Shown here in pieces: positions 40,488 through 52,645 of a DNA stretch of 64,000 bases (the stretch's first letter is position 1; each line of letters starts with the position of its first letter). The stretch is taken from NCBI GenBank assembly GCA_038501785.1, contig JBAMJR010000162.1:1414001-1478000 (forward strand), written 5' to 3'. The DNA comes from Myoxocephalus aenaeus (Eukaryota; Chordata; Actinopteri; Perciformes; Cottidae). The notes below the pieces were generated by a model that saw only the letters and a program-made list of their open reading frames with translations, was not told the origin of the DNA and did no database searches. Made by a program: the position numbers and the translations under genes.

Positions 40488-42613
40488 GTAAGGACGGTGA
40501 CTCTGGCTTGTCAAGAGAAATTATGATTTCATCCCCATACTGAGAATACATCACTGCAATAGTCTGCACATTTCAAACTGTCTGTTTCGACTATTTTTTA
40601 CATGATATAATATAATTTACTGAATTGGAAAGCCCAGTTGTTAAAAAGAAAAACATTTACATTTACAATTTTGTCCCATCATACAACACAGCTGTTCCAT
40701 TTAGAAAGAGCAGATATGCTCCATCTTATTATATGACATCCACCATGACATCCGCTATGATTAAGAGTATCCGTCAAAGGAGTAAGTATTCCTCGAATAC
40801 TTAAGTGGGCAACTATGCGCACAACGATTATAAATATCGAAACATGCAACTAATTAGACAGAGCAATTACATGACACATTTTGATCTGTTATGGTTTTTC
40901 CACCAAGTTAAATTGATCTCCGAATGGCCCGTTCAGTTTGATGATTTAGAGTTTACATGATACACTTTTCTAAATAGGCTGTGTGTCTGACTATAATTGG
41001 AATGTACTAGAAAACAACTTAGTGTTAGAGACTAATACATATTGATTACAGCTTATATGGACATGTACTACCTTTTGATCTTGTAAGCATAGGAGGCAGC
41101 ACTCTATATTCTTTATTAGCGCTCCAACTCTAGTTTCTTCTTTTTATTATCAGTATGAGATGTCCATGCAACTTCTTTTCACCTGACTATATACTGCACA
41201 GATCTTTGGGGCCGTCACATGAACAGAGACAAAAGCACCATTTGATATCAAAATAGCTAGATATATTTTAATCAAAGAAGTCTACTCGTCAGCCACATAT
41301 TGAAATTCATTAAAATGCTTTCCCTGCATTTTATGTCTGTCGCACGCAATTTGTCTCTTTAATGTTCCATTGATCGCTTTTCATTTGATTTGAAATGCGG
41401 AGATATCAGCACCACAGAGCAGAAGGCACCTAAGGAATTAGACTAATGGAATGACGTTTTTTTGTGTGTGTTATAACAAAGGTAGCGTTGCAAACTAATG
41501 GATATTGTTTTCCTCCCGTATCTGACGCCTAATCTCACAAAGACTGCATCACAGATAGATTGCACTGGGCCCCCCCAGTGACAGAACGGGAATTAATTAG
41601 CAGGACCTCACTAATTTTAAGCAGCCAGTGCCCAGACCTGTTTGTGTGTACATCAGAATGATGTGTGGTGAACCGCCCCAGAGAAATTACTTTCCATGGA
41701 GGGGGAAGTGTCTGCTTTTTCTATCACAATTGATTAATGTCGGGACACATGGAGGCTGGGCAAAGGTTATATAGGGAGATCTGAAAAAGCCTTGACCTAC
41801 AAATTTACACCGTACGCGGTCTAAATTTAACATATCTGATTAAAATCCCATGTCTGGCTAAAATGTGTCCCTGATTGTGCTTCCTAGTCTGAGTACTCTT
41901 CAGATAGGCTTGTTTTCTACCTGTGCACCTTGAATTGTGCGTAATTAACAGGTTGCAGCTCTTTCTCCATTTCTCAGCGTGAGCCCTCAACCTGCCTTGC
42001 GAAATTGTAATCTTTCCTCTTTGACCGCATTGAAAGGGAAGTGAAATGTAGTGTACTTGACGGCTGAAATTGTTTTAGGGCTACTGGAGAGGGGGTTGAT
42101 GGGTAGAAATGCATTTAGGTGAAAGGCACACTTGAGGAAAAGCTATCTCACCTCTGATTGCTGTCTCACTCTCAACCTGTACTTATGAATCTTGACAAAA
42201 CGACCTCATCATACTCGCAGAACAGATTGTTCTGAACAGAAGGAATTGCTACCTCAAACATTGGTTGAAATTGGTTGTAGACAGTATCTGTCTAAGTAAG
42301 GGTGTTCTTAATGTCAAGGTAAATGTGTGATTTAAATGATGATTAAAACCTGGCTCCATTTTTAGGGCAAATCAAATCATTCCAGCGGTTCAAACATCTA
42401 GCTTTTATGTTGTCCAACACCAGTATCGCTTGGCATTTTGGACGATTCTGCAAGGCTAAATTGCTCCAAATTTATAAACTCCAATAATATCATCTGGCAA
42501 AACTAAACTCATTTCATTTTTCACACAATTCTAATTATTATGAAATGGATGATTGTATTCTTAGTTGAATATGTGCTTTCATAAAAAAAAAGAATAGAAG
42601 TTGTAATTAAGCA

Positions 42614-42651
42614 TTATACACTGCTTAGAGCTAGCTCTAAGCAGTGTATAA
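42614..42651. repeat. Perfect 38-bp palindrome without spacer
   Basis: The half-site TATACACTGCTTAGAGCT is followed at once by its exact reverse complement, and one more T/A pair extends it. It is followed by two near-tandem GTGTAAGTTAAA units. Confidence 0.97.
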
Positions 42652-45600
42652 GTGTAAGTTAAAGTGTAAGTTAAACAGGTCATAATTCCCCCTTATTTTA
42701 TATTGCTGTGAAAAGGTGTCCTGTCAGAGACCTGGATTCAACTTTTGACTATTATTAACCAGAAAATGCAGAGTTCATTATGCAATTATGTAATTTCCTG
42801 TTTTCATTAAAGGTTAAAAACAGTGAGACGTGAAAGCTACACATATTCTAATACCTGCTTGCATCAAAAGCATGTATCAAAGACGTCAATGAATCAGTCG
42901 GAAACACCCTGAATTAAGGTGCTGTGTCATTGTGCAAGGAACACATCCATGAGATGCATTTTGCAAAATTTGATGTCAGGACTCTCTTTAATCCTAGAGA
43001 AGCTAATACTGCAACCAAAGACCAAACTGGCCCAATGCCATCCCAATATGTAAACAAAGGAGTACCAGAAAGGAAAATCTCAATGAAATGCAACAAGGAA
43101 AGCAAACCCTCTGGTCATTTGGAGAAGAGACACACGCAGGGCCTGGAACTCTTGGTTGTTTACGACAATCCACTCCCTACCTAATTGCTACGTCTGGACA
43201 GAGAGAAGACTTGTTTATCCCTCCGCAGAGCCCTGATTGCATGCTTCGGCTCCTTTTGGGTGGCTCAGCCCAGTTCTGAGGCTCTGCGTGTCTGCTTGGG
43301 CGCTCCCAAGTGTGGTCCCTCTCCGTAGCCAACTGGAGAAACCCCCAGCAGAACTGTCACTGTCAGTCCCGTTGTTACCAACAAGGCTAATCAAACCTGG
43401 ACAATGATAATAAAACCATTTGAGCCAAAACAACACTCATTCAGCCTGAGAGAATGGAGCTGGATGCACTTCTGTCAGAGTCAGATGTTGGCTTGGATTG
43501 CATATTATTTGATCAGAAAATTACCACACCGTATGTATCAAAAATACGGATTTCTGAGTTTTCACCCGACTCTCTTTTTGTTATCATTTCCCCAACGTGG
43601 TGCAGTGGTTTCAGAGAACAATGGATGAAGCTTTCTTGGTGGGGTTTGCAGTGTGGCGCTGAACAGGGTGTCCAGATGCCATTAAGAAGGAAGCTGTTTT
43701 TAGTGTGCCCCAGCTGGTGCAGAGGCTGCCTCTTCTCCATGATGCTGTGGATGTTGCCAGCAGTCGGCTGCTGCTCCCTGACTCTCCTCTGGGACTCGTT
43801 CTGGGGAATAATGGCAAGAGGAGGAGGAGAAAGAAGGTCTTCTAACTGAGATTAATTAGGGTTTTTGTATTATGCTCTGCACAATAGCAAAAGCAGCTCC
43901 AGCTAAATTACTTATTGTTGTATTCTTAATGAGTGCTCTAAATATGTTGTGGGAGAGAAATGTTTTTGTTTTACTGTTGCATTGGGTCTTTGTTTTGATA
44001 GCACGTCCTTGGTCGATAATGACACCTAGACAATACTGAAGGATTGGCAGAATGAGGTTCTTCATAGGGTAACGGTTATCTTCTTTCTTTCTGCTTATTT
44101 CTTGTCATATTCATAATGCATTCATGCAAATGCAGCTCACTCTTGAACCCAGAAGGGTACCTTTTGTTAGAGTGTGGTTGCTGCATATGGATAAGACGGA
44201 TAATTTGAAAAGTCAAACTCTACACCTTTTAGACCATTTCAATCTGGAGGTAATGAATTGACAAAGCCCCCTCCACCTTGCCTGGACAAGGAGTGTTTAC
44301 GACGCTGTGTGAGCTGTTCAAATGCAAGAGGAGGAGGATAGCCACTTAAAATATGAGAGGAGAGAACAGCCATTGACTGAAGGACGTCAGCAATTTAATC
44401 AGAATTTAAAATCACATCAGCAAAAGATGGGATTTGCTGTTGAGGAGGGAGGGGCCCCGTCTTCTGAAAATAAGATAATTGCTTTTGAGCCATTCGCAAC
44501 TTTGTGTGAAAATCACACCTTGCACGGTGTTGGCAAGGTTGTGAGGTTAAGGAGAAACCCTATTATATGATTAGGGCATGAAACCGAACAGCAAATTACA
44601 ACGCCTGATCAATTTCTGAATTAATTCCTGGGGATGACAGACAGCAATTTTTCAATCTAGCATGTTTGTGGGTTTAAGAAGTGTTGCGTGGTCTGAGGAA
44701 ACCGGTTTGCAACCTTAACTATAAAAGGGATTATGACGGGACACTGCACTGTCATGATGGAGGACACAATATTTGCATGCTGTATCTCGTCCCATTAGTG
44801 TGGCTGGTATATACAATTAAGGCTTATGATGCAGCTATGTGACTCACATGAGCGTTCTCTGTTGTGTAATAGGTTTGTATCAGGCAAATGGGCCATTATA
44901 GGACCCATTTACTGCAGTGGACTGCCAGTAGAGCGTACTGCATATTACGATGACATAATAAGCCATTAAGAATTGCTGTTGATTGACACGCAGCAACAAA
45001 GGATGCTGTCATGGAACATAATAGGGGTCAGTTGTTCCACCTGACTAAAATGACAGGGCTGAAACGTGTTGCATGATGAATTGTTTTGGGTGAATCTGTT
45101 TGACATCATCAAAGAAACCTGGCAGGTCCTTCATCTGGACAGCCCAAACTTATTCAGTGTTACTTTATCAGGACCCTTTCATGTTTCAAAGGACACAGGG
45201 AAAGTTCTTGGAAATGGAGTGCAGGCCACGGCTGTTCACATTAACAGCCTAACCCTCACAGCGAGAGAATTTTTGATTGGTGGCAGACAGTGAGAATAGC
45301 CCTGTCTTCATTGACATTTCCGAAGCGGCAGCCGTGCTTTTCTGCGGTGGTGACCTCTGTGAATTTTATTAGCAAATGAGACCTGGAGGGTTTGGGTTTA
45401 AAGAGTGCCCCTTCATTCTGATTTCCACCACATAATGATTTTCACAGAGTTCAGGACCTAAGTGGAGGAGAAATAATGAGCGCTAGTCATTATTGCAAAT
45501 TATATCCTCTGCTCAGACCATCAATCAACTGATAATTAATCTAAATACCTTCAGCCTATAGACTTTGGTGAGTAGGATTAGACAGTACTCTACTTGTATG

Positions 45601-47324
45601 AACACAATGATATCACACTGTATTTCCATTATGAAGATTTCCCTTCTTTTTTTTTTTTTGAGAAAAGGAACCACGGGTGAACTTTCTTCTTTTTTTTTTT
45701 ATACAAATGCAGCCACTTAATTAGCTTGTGCTATCTTGCTATATTATGCTGTATTCTGCTTGTGTAGTCATTTATGTGTACACCTACTGTGCAGTGTATT
45801 TACGTGGATAACTTTTGTATTATTCGTGCAATCGTGTGTCTTTAAGGAAAATCCTATTTACACATTGGATGCCAGTCTTTTTAAAGTAGGGTCTTCATCG
45901 CGTTTCATTCCCACAGTCAAACAAAGAAACATAAATGTCATAGGAAATGGTTTGGTCAGATTCATGTGACATTTGTCTCCGGTCACTGTTCTCTGTCTAC
46001 TTCTTTTCTAACCCCAACCATCCTCCTGCTTTCTACAATAATTATATATTTAAAAAAAAAGACGTGAGACTTTATTACAGGAAATTAGGAAATTAGAATG
46101 TGGATTTGTCACATTGTTGTAATCCTGAAAAGATGTCATTTCTAAATTTGAGTTTGATTGTTTCATAAATGAAGGAGGTCATACTGTACATCACACTTGT
46201 AAGTCTTGGAATGGATTATGGTCATTCATTTTTTGCCTGTTTCTTCAATATAACGTCAGAGGACTAATGCTCAGAAAAATGTACTCAAATGCACAAGGCT
46301 CATTGTTTGAATATAAATAACAGTCTTTGAATGATAAGGTGTTAGTAAACCACCAAGAGTATTTATTGCTTTAGTGATTACCAGTTTGTCACCAGGACGG
46401 ACACAAACTATGTGACCACCTCCCACCTGCTCTGCAATCGAGCTGACGGGTGAAAGGATTAACCCAATGGAAGCCTTCTCCTGGATCTGAATGGTTCATT
46501 ATACCATTTCAATCAGGAGAGACAGTGGGTGATTAGTAGTTAATGTTTATTATGCCAGATAATGAGTCCATGGTTACACAGAATTTATTTGGCGCATGAA
46601 CTCCGCGAGGAGATTGAGATCGCACTGTGTTTGCCCTGAGCGGCAGCAATCTGTAGATCCCCCCCGGGGAGTCCAGACACTGGTGGTGGTGGCTGAGGTT
46701 CTGCTGGAGTTGCTGGAGATGCCGATGGGGTGCTGAATCTGAGAAGGTGGATGGTGCTGGGGAGGCGGCGGGTCGCATGAGACGGCAGCAGGACGCTAGA
46801 GGCGGAGAAGGAGAACATTTAAAGGAGATAGCAGTGAGCTGATAGGATAGCAAGGAGGGCGTGACTCTGCGCTAATGGCTGGGCGCACCCGGCTGCTGAA
46901 CAGCTGGTAGAGTCTGACACTTCTGACGCTTCTCACAGGGACATCCGGTATGACGTGCGTGCTGCTGGTGAGGGACGGTATGAGTGAGGGCCCACCTGGT
47001 GTGAGGGGGTTGTCTTCCTGTCTGAACTTACGCTATAGCTTCATTACAACCCTAATGCTGTTATTTTGGATTACTCAGTTGAACCTAAACATGTGTGCAT
47101 TGACAGTTGCTAGAAACGTATTCATCATCCAAATTATTTCTTTATGGTGTTTGTTCATACATTGACTGTCAAAGAAAATACCACATTAATGTAGTTTTTT
47201 AAAGCAGCCTATTGGTGAGGTTTTGGTTATCTTAAAATGTGAGCTATAGCATCAGGTTGAAATTGAGGAACATCTGATAAAAATACATGTTTTCAAATTT
47301 ATTGTTAGAACTGTAATGATATTA

Positions 47325-47409
47325 AGTACTTACACAGGTATCTGGTATCGGCAAATACTCAAATAAACTTGTACTTGGTCTGATAAAAGGGGTATAGATG
47401 CATCCCTAC
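47325..47409. repeat. Terminal fragment of a fish DNA transposon
   Basis: The series GGTATCGGCAAATACTCAAA, TAAACTTGTACTTGGTCTGA and GATGCATCCCTACT is typical of the end of a common fish repeat that begins near TAGGGATGCATC on the other strand. Only this end is seen. Confidence 0.5.
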
Positions 47410-49230
47410 TAATTACTTAGGAAATCCAAAGAAATGCAAACAAAAACAAACAGCGTTCATAACAAATATTCCAGGGCAATCACACTCCAACATCCCTACA
47501 ACCAAATGTCATTCATTTTTGTGACACATTTTCATTTATGACCTCTGAAGACATATTGTCTGATATTCAATGTGTGGTTAGTGTGCACTGTACACCAGCC
47601 CTCATTCAGGCACAGTGTCCTTGTTAATAATGGACAAAATATTCAAATCTAATGATAGTCATACATTTCTATTTCATCGGTGTGCCCTTCATTTCTGAAG
47701 AACAGTAACATAAATGTACTGCATCTAGCATCTGCAACAGGAACATTTCATCTTTTACTAATTCATTTTTCATACCAGTCTCTCCTTGTTCTCCATGTAC
47801 AGCCATCATTGTAATAGAAGGTGAAGGTGGCCTACATTGGAATAATAATACATCTCTTCTTCTGAATACCTCAGACAATAGCAGAGCTCTGGCCTTTACA
47901 GAGTTGCAGAGACGGGCCTTGAGTGTGCAGAAGAGCTCTCTATTTTTAATTGGTCTTGAACTCTCCATTGTTAAGGAACAAGAGATGGAGAAAGAAGAGG
48001 AGAGGGGGAGAAAACGCCTGTGTGCATCACTAGCACATTAGCACAGCACTAACATAGGGTCATTATAATTTGCTCTTAGTCTCACTGGCTAATTAGCTTG
48101 TGATGGTGCAGCAGGTCCTGCAGAGTATGTGGTCTAAGAGCAGAGAAACTGAATAAAAATCAGTGTTCTCCTGTCCTCTTCTGAATTTGTTTTAGACGGT
48201 GACAATGGCAGCACGAGGAGGCAGCGCGCTGTCACTCGAAATACTGTATTCTTGTGTTTCATGGTGGCCAATAATGAGGAAAGGAAAGTATCACATCACC
48301 CCCCCCGTTGTGTTCCGGTTCACTGACCCAAATCAAGACAATTTGTAGGCCTCAAATTTGGTCACAGTGTCATATATATAGTTCTGCAACATGCCGGGTA
48401 GAGAGGACTCCATGCTCTAATATTTACATGCATTTCTAGCTTTTATTAAACTAGAATTGACTAAGTACAAGGGGTACCTATTGCTTTATTAATATTTAAT
48501 TAACCTAGTAGTAAAAAATTTACAAATGTCGCATGAGGGATCGGATATTTTCATCTCTAATTACTAACAAAGAGCAGTGCTGTGCATGAATCTCCTGTGC
48601 AACACTGTCACAACATGGCTGTTTTGAAAGGACGAGTAAACAGCCTGTTTTTTTTTTTTTCATTATCGAGGAAAGCAGTGGTGCCAACATCTTTTGTCTT
48701 TGTGACATGAGTTACAAATGAACAATGCATCAACTGATTATTAGTGCTGGTTCACATCACACCAAGAGTTGCTGACACCTCAAAGGGGAAAAAAACTAAA
48801 ATGTTCTGGACACCTGAGCAGATGGCTAAATGTTAATCAAGAGACCTCACGGCCCTCATATAGAGGCACCTGATTGAGTGTCTCAAAGTTGACTCAGCTC
48901 CTGTCCTTCTACATGCACCTTACACGACTTCCTGCATAGCCTCAGAAATAATTATCCTCAACACTTGAATCACAGACAAACTAAAAGTGAATAATACTCA
49001 TAACAGTGAACCATAACAGAGTGATCATGCTGTGCAGAGTGATCGACAACACAGGAAAGCCACAATCATCCTCTACAATGGCTAATCACCGTGAACCCAC
49101 ACAAAGGGGCCACTAACCCTAACCCAGCCAGAAATGATTAAAATAAATCATACTCTCACATAAACCACTGAAACACTTATTCAAATCTATTTGAATGATG
49201 TATTTATTTGCGAAAATAAACCAAACATGA

Positions 49231-49536
49231 CTACCGTACTTTTCGGGTTACAAGCCGCTCCTACGGCTGATCAGTGTCCCCGCTGTAGCAAGCTAGTAGC
49301 GCTGCTAGCTAGCGCTTCTGCTGCTACCGCCCGCTGCTGCTTCTACTGCCCGCGTCCCCTCTGCCCAAGTCGGGTGTCGAGCCTGGTCCCGCTACCTTCG
49401 GTGGTTTTCAGGGAGCTAGCGGAAGTTAGCGGGGAAGTGACGGAGCGCTAGCAGGAGCCCCAGCTGGCTACAGCGGGGAGCTGTCGGGGACACTGACCGA
49501 AGGTAGTAGTGGCTTGTAACCCGAAAAGTATGGTAG
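49231..49536. mobile_element. Foldback (long inverted-repeat) miniature element
   Basis: The two ends are 29-bp inverted repeats with two mismatches (49231-49259 and 49508-49536; core ACTTTTCGGGTTACAAGCC). Complementarity continues inward with gaps through CAGTGTCCCC, GCTGTAGC and GCTAGCGCT for about 80-90 bases per arm. The 306-bp unit is GC-rich against an AT-rich intron. No transposase is encoded. The CGGGTTACAAGCCGC type end is like a family of short fish inverted-repeat transposons. A target duplication is not clear. Confidence 0.72.
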
Positions 49537-52370
49537 CTTTTTCCTGGGCTCTCAGACACATCTCACAGTCTTCCTCAACACAACTGAGCAGAGTTTGCTC
49601 AGTTGTCATGGTAATATCTCCGTTTTCCATCATGTGATCTAAGTATGGAACGTTGGAACTGCTCAGTTGCCATGGAAGCAGTTCCGTAGTTCTGAAGTTC
49701 CGCACTGATGACAACTGTGATATCTCCACTGATGAAGCCATCCGCTGATAAAGCCCATGAGACTTAGCCGAAAGCTCTGGGATAAAAGCTAGAAAGTGGA
49801 CCTTCCGGTACAATGTACAACTACTTTTTTCCACGGTCAACAATAAAATACCCTTCAATGCTCACCTATGTAATTCATTGATTTTAATTTTACAATTATT
49901 ATCTCCGCCAGGCCTGTGGGGAGATCATGCGGTCAGTTGTGTGCATGCAACAGGGTACGTGTTCATCCATCTGTCCATGACTATTATTGCATTCTACTGG
50001 CCTCATCGGCCTTATATTTTTGGCCCTCATTTACTCATGAGTGTATGCGCAAGGACCCCTCACGGTTGCGGTGATTCATAACTGCTTCAGTAGCAAAAGG
50101 CATTTCCGGCAATTGGTTAGACTAAAAACAAGTTAATGTAAGCCAGCTCACTTTCTGGCCCACATAATCTGAATGTCACAATATACAGTGCACTTAAGAT
50201 GCCTAGTTTCGCCACCAGTATGACATGGTTTCACTGGTTTGTGGTTTCACTTGTGCGGTGAGATATTAATAGTTCATAATAAAAATGCAGCCCCTCCTGT
50301 GATGTGACACTCGTGTGATCCAAAACATGTTGAGATCTTTTTAAACAACAACTTGCAACCACCTAACAAACAAAGCCAAGGAGGCTGACTCTGTGTCATC
50401 ACAACTCACTGCTCCTCCTCCTCCTCTGCTCCCTCTCCTCCTGTTTCATTGTGTAAACATGACAGAACCCCCCACTCGTTATCTGAAGCTGGAGACAGAT
50501 GGAATTGGTGAGCGTTACAAGTGCAGCACAACAAGACAAGTGGGCAAGCTCGAGTCATTGATGAAACAAATAGGGTTTTGTGAGAGGCTGTTCGGCTGAC
50601 ACACTCGGGGACCGATCCTGCTGATTTAGTCAACGTTATTCACCCTTTTTAACACCGTATCTGAATGTATCACCAGATGTTAAATTTAATGGCAAGAATT
50701 CACATCCACTGGGGTTCAGCTCTTCTTCGCATGCAGGAGAGCGGAGCTTTTGCGAACAGGTTGTTTGTCTCACCTCTAAGCAAAATGTGCCTTCCAATCA
50801 TTACCACACTTCCAAAAGAAAATGTATTTCAACATAAACGCAGTCTTTTTGGCCGTGTCTCAAATGCTGTTACGATTTCATTATCGAGCCAAGCTAAATA
50901 GGATGATGACAAATAGAATGTGTTCTGCATATCCTTGTAACTTTGCCAACACAATAATTCTCACTTGTCTTTTATTGGCAAGAGGGGAGAGAATTAGATT
51001 AACCTTTAATATTGAACCAAAGCGATAAAATCTAAAAGGGGCTTGGTTGGCAAATAGATTTTACCTTATTGATTTCTCATCATTTTCCTTCTCTCTGTCA
51101 TTATGGGGAAAAACACTTATCTCAAACACCAAGGATTTTTACGATTTTTTTAATTTTTACGAAATATAATGAAAAGAGAGTTTCTATCAATCCAATGGTA
51201 AGAGCCTTGTCTCAGTAGGGGTCACATGCTAGTATTCCCAGCACGAACAGAAAAGGTCTCTGCACAGTCATTTACCTGCTTTCTGCAAACTCAGGCCTTT
51301 CATTTAGTTACTGTTAAACCTGAGACAATAGTCTTGGGCATCTTTCTTTTAAGATAAAATACATTCATTTGTTATTTGCTTCTACCTCACAGTTGATCAT
51401 TTGGAGCACAGTTCATATATTGAGGTGCTAATTTCGAAATTCAGTGCATATCTATGATTGAGGGATTTTCTCCACGATTGAGCTCGAGGCCAGCAAATAG
51501 ATGTTTGCTGCTATAATAAAGCTCTGAATTTAAAATGTAGCACCTTTTAAGTTTCAAAACATAATCAGAGTTTAAATATTTTTATTTGGAGCCCTTTTGG
51601 AAAATCAGTGGGTGCCTTTAGTGTCCATGTAGAATAACAGGACTAAGAGTATAGCCACGCAAGCGGGTCTTTGATGCACAAGTGCCCAAGTACATTTCTG
51701 CAACTCAAGTACTGTACTTACAAACAACTTCACTTAATCTATTTGACAGAACCAGTAGTTTTTGTTTAGCCTTTCAAAAACTAAATTTTCCCTGAGTCAT
51801 GCACATGTGTTAACGGGGTGGTTTACTGCACCATAAATACAATTTATATTATCACAGTAACACAAAATCATATTTCCCCCATTTTTTTAGGGTGATGACA
51901 TCATAAAATGTGACGACGGCCATTCAAACTGCATTTGCAAACCTCAATCAAAGCTTCAAATTTAAAGAAATCACATTCTATTGGATAACTACTCTATCAA
52001 AGTTTTGGGGAGCAGGCATATGGGGACCAGTGATGTTGGCCTTCAGATCGATGGAAAAAAGACGGCAAACTGGTTTAAGGATTTAAAATTCACTCATAAC
52101 TCAAGCTGATTAATGAGGGTCAGTTTACGGTTATGCTGATCCACCTTTAAATGTATCTAGCAGATCCTGGAGATTTCTGTCATAACATCTTAGTCCAGAT
52201 GGTAAGTTAGAATGGCCTTGACGCCGCCATGGGAAGCAATTGTCGATCATCCCTTCATTCGCCAATATACATTCTGATTGCCAGGCAGCTCGAGCCCTAA
52301 CCTGACACTGTTTGAACTGCTGATTGGACAAAGTCTGCTCAACTCCTGAATTTTCTTGTCTATATTGCAG

Positions 52371-52645
52371 GTTCAGCCTTCATGATGATGAACACATCTG
52401 GACGCTTTGCAGGACAGAAGGCCTTACTGCTAACACCGCAGTTGAGGGAGAATGACACCCACTGCGTTACCTTCCACTACTATATAGGAGGCAGAGACAA
52501 CAGCCACCCGGGTCACCTTAATGTCTATATCAAGGAAAACAACAGTCCCATGGGGATGCCTGTTTGGAACGTGTCCGGTCCAGCCACTCGCTCCTGGGGA
52601 CAGGTAGAACTGGCCATCAGCACCTACTGGCCCAACTTCTACCAG
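52371..52645 (+). CDS. ptprm: ptprm-like exon 3: central MAM domain
   Basis: Completes codon 66 (Gly) and encodes residues 67-157 (275 nt), ending in phase 0 at FYQ. The acceptor is TATATTGCAG, the donor CAG|GTGAGG. Key strings are SGRFAGQKALLLTPQLREND, THC (Cys97, which pairs with the exon 4 cysteine in the family), PVWNVSG, and ELAISTYWPNFYQ. All match PTPRM/PTPRT-type MAM domains. Sequons are N73, N93 and N132. One residue more than human PTPRM is present at the junction (SAF instead of SF); a second AG six bases into the exon (52375-52376) could act as an in-frame alternative acceptor. Open frame continues past the donor to 52897, but the splice site and phase make that read-through. Confidence 0.93.

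Larger units (their letters stand above)
40488..52370. other. Intron 2 (11.9 kb)
   Basis: GT-AG intron in phase 1. It contains a perfect palindrome (42614-42651), a decayed transposon end (47325-47409), a GC-enriched patch at about 46590-46930 and a foldback element (49231-49536). Paired poly-T tracts lie near 45646-45702. No further exon or RNA gene was recognised. Confidence 0.65.

Noticed and set aside
45640..45705. Two CTTC-T(n) tracts that could be processed-transcript tails on the minus strand
   Set aside because: No gene-like sequence adjoins either tract and no target duplication is visible.
49905..50100. Possible repeat beginning TATCTCCGCCAGGCCTG
   Set aside because: Only a short resemblance to a common fish repeat; the rest does not follow it and no ends are visible.
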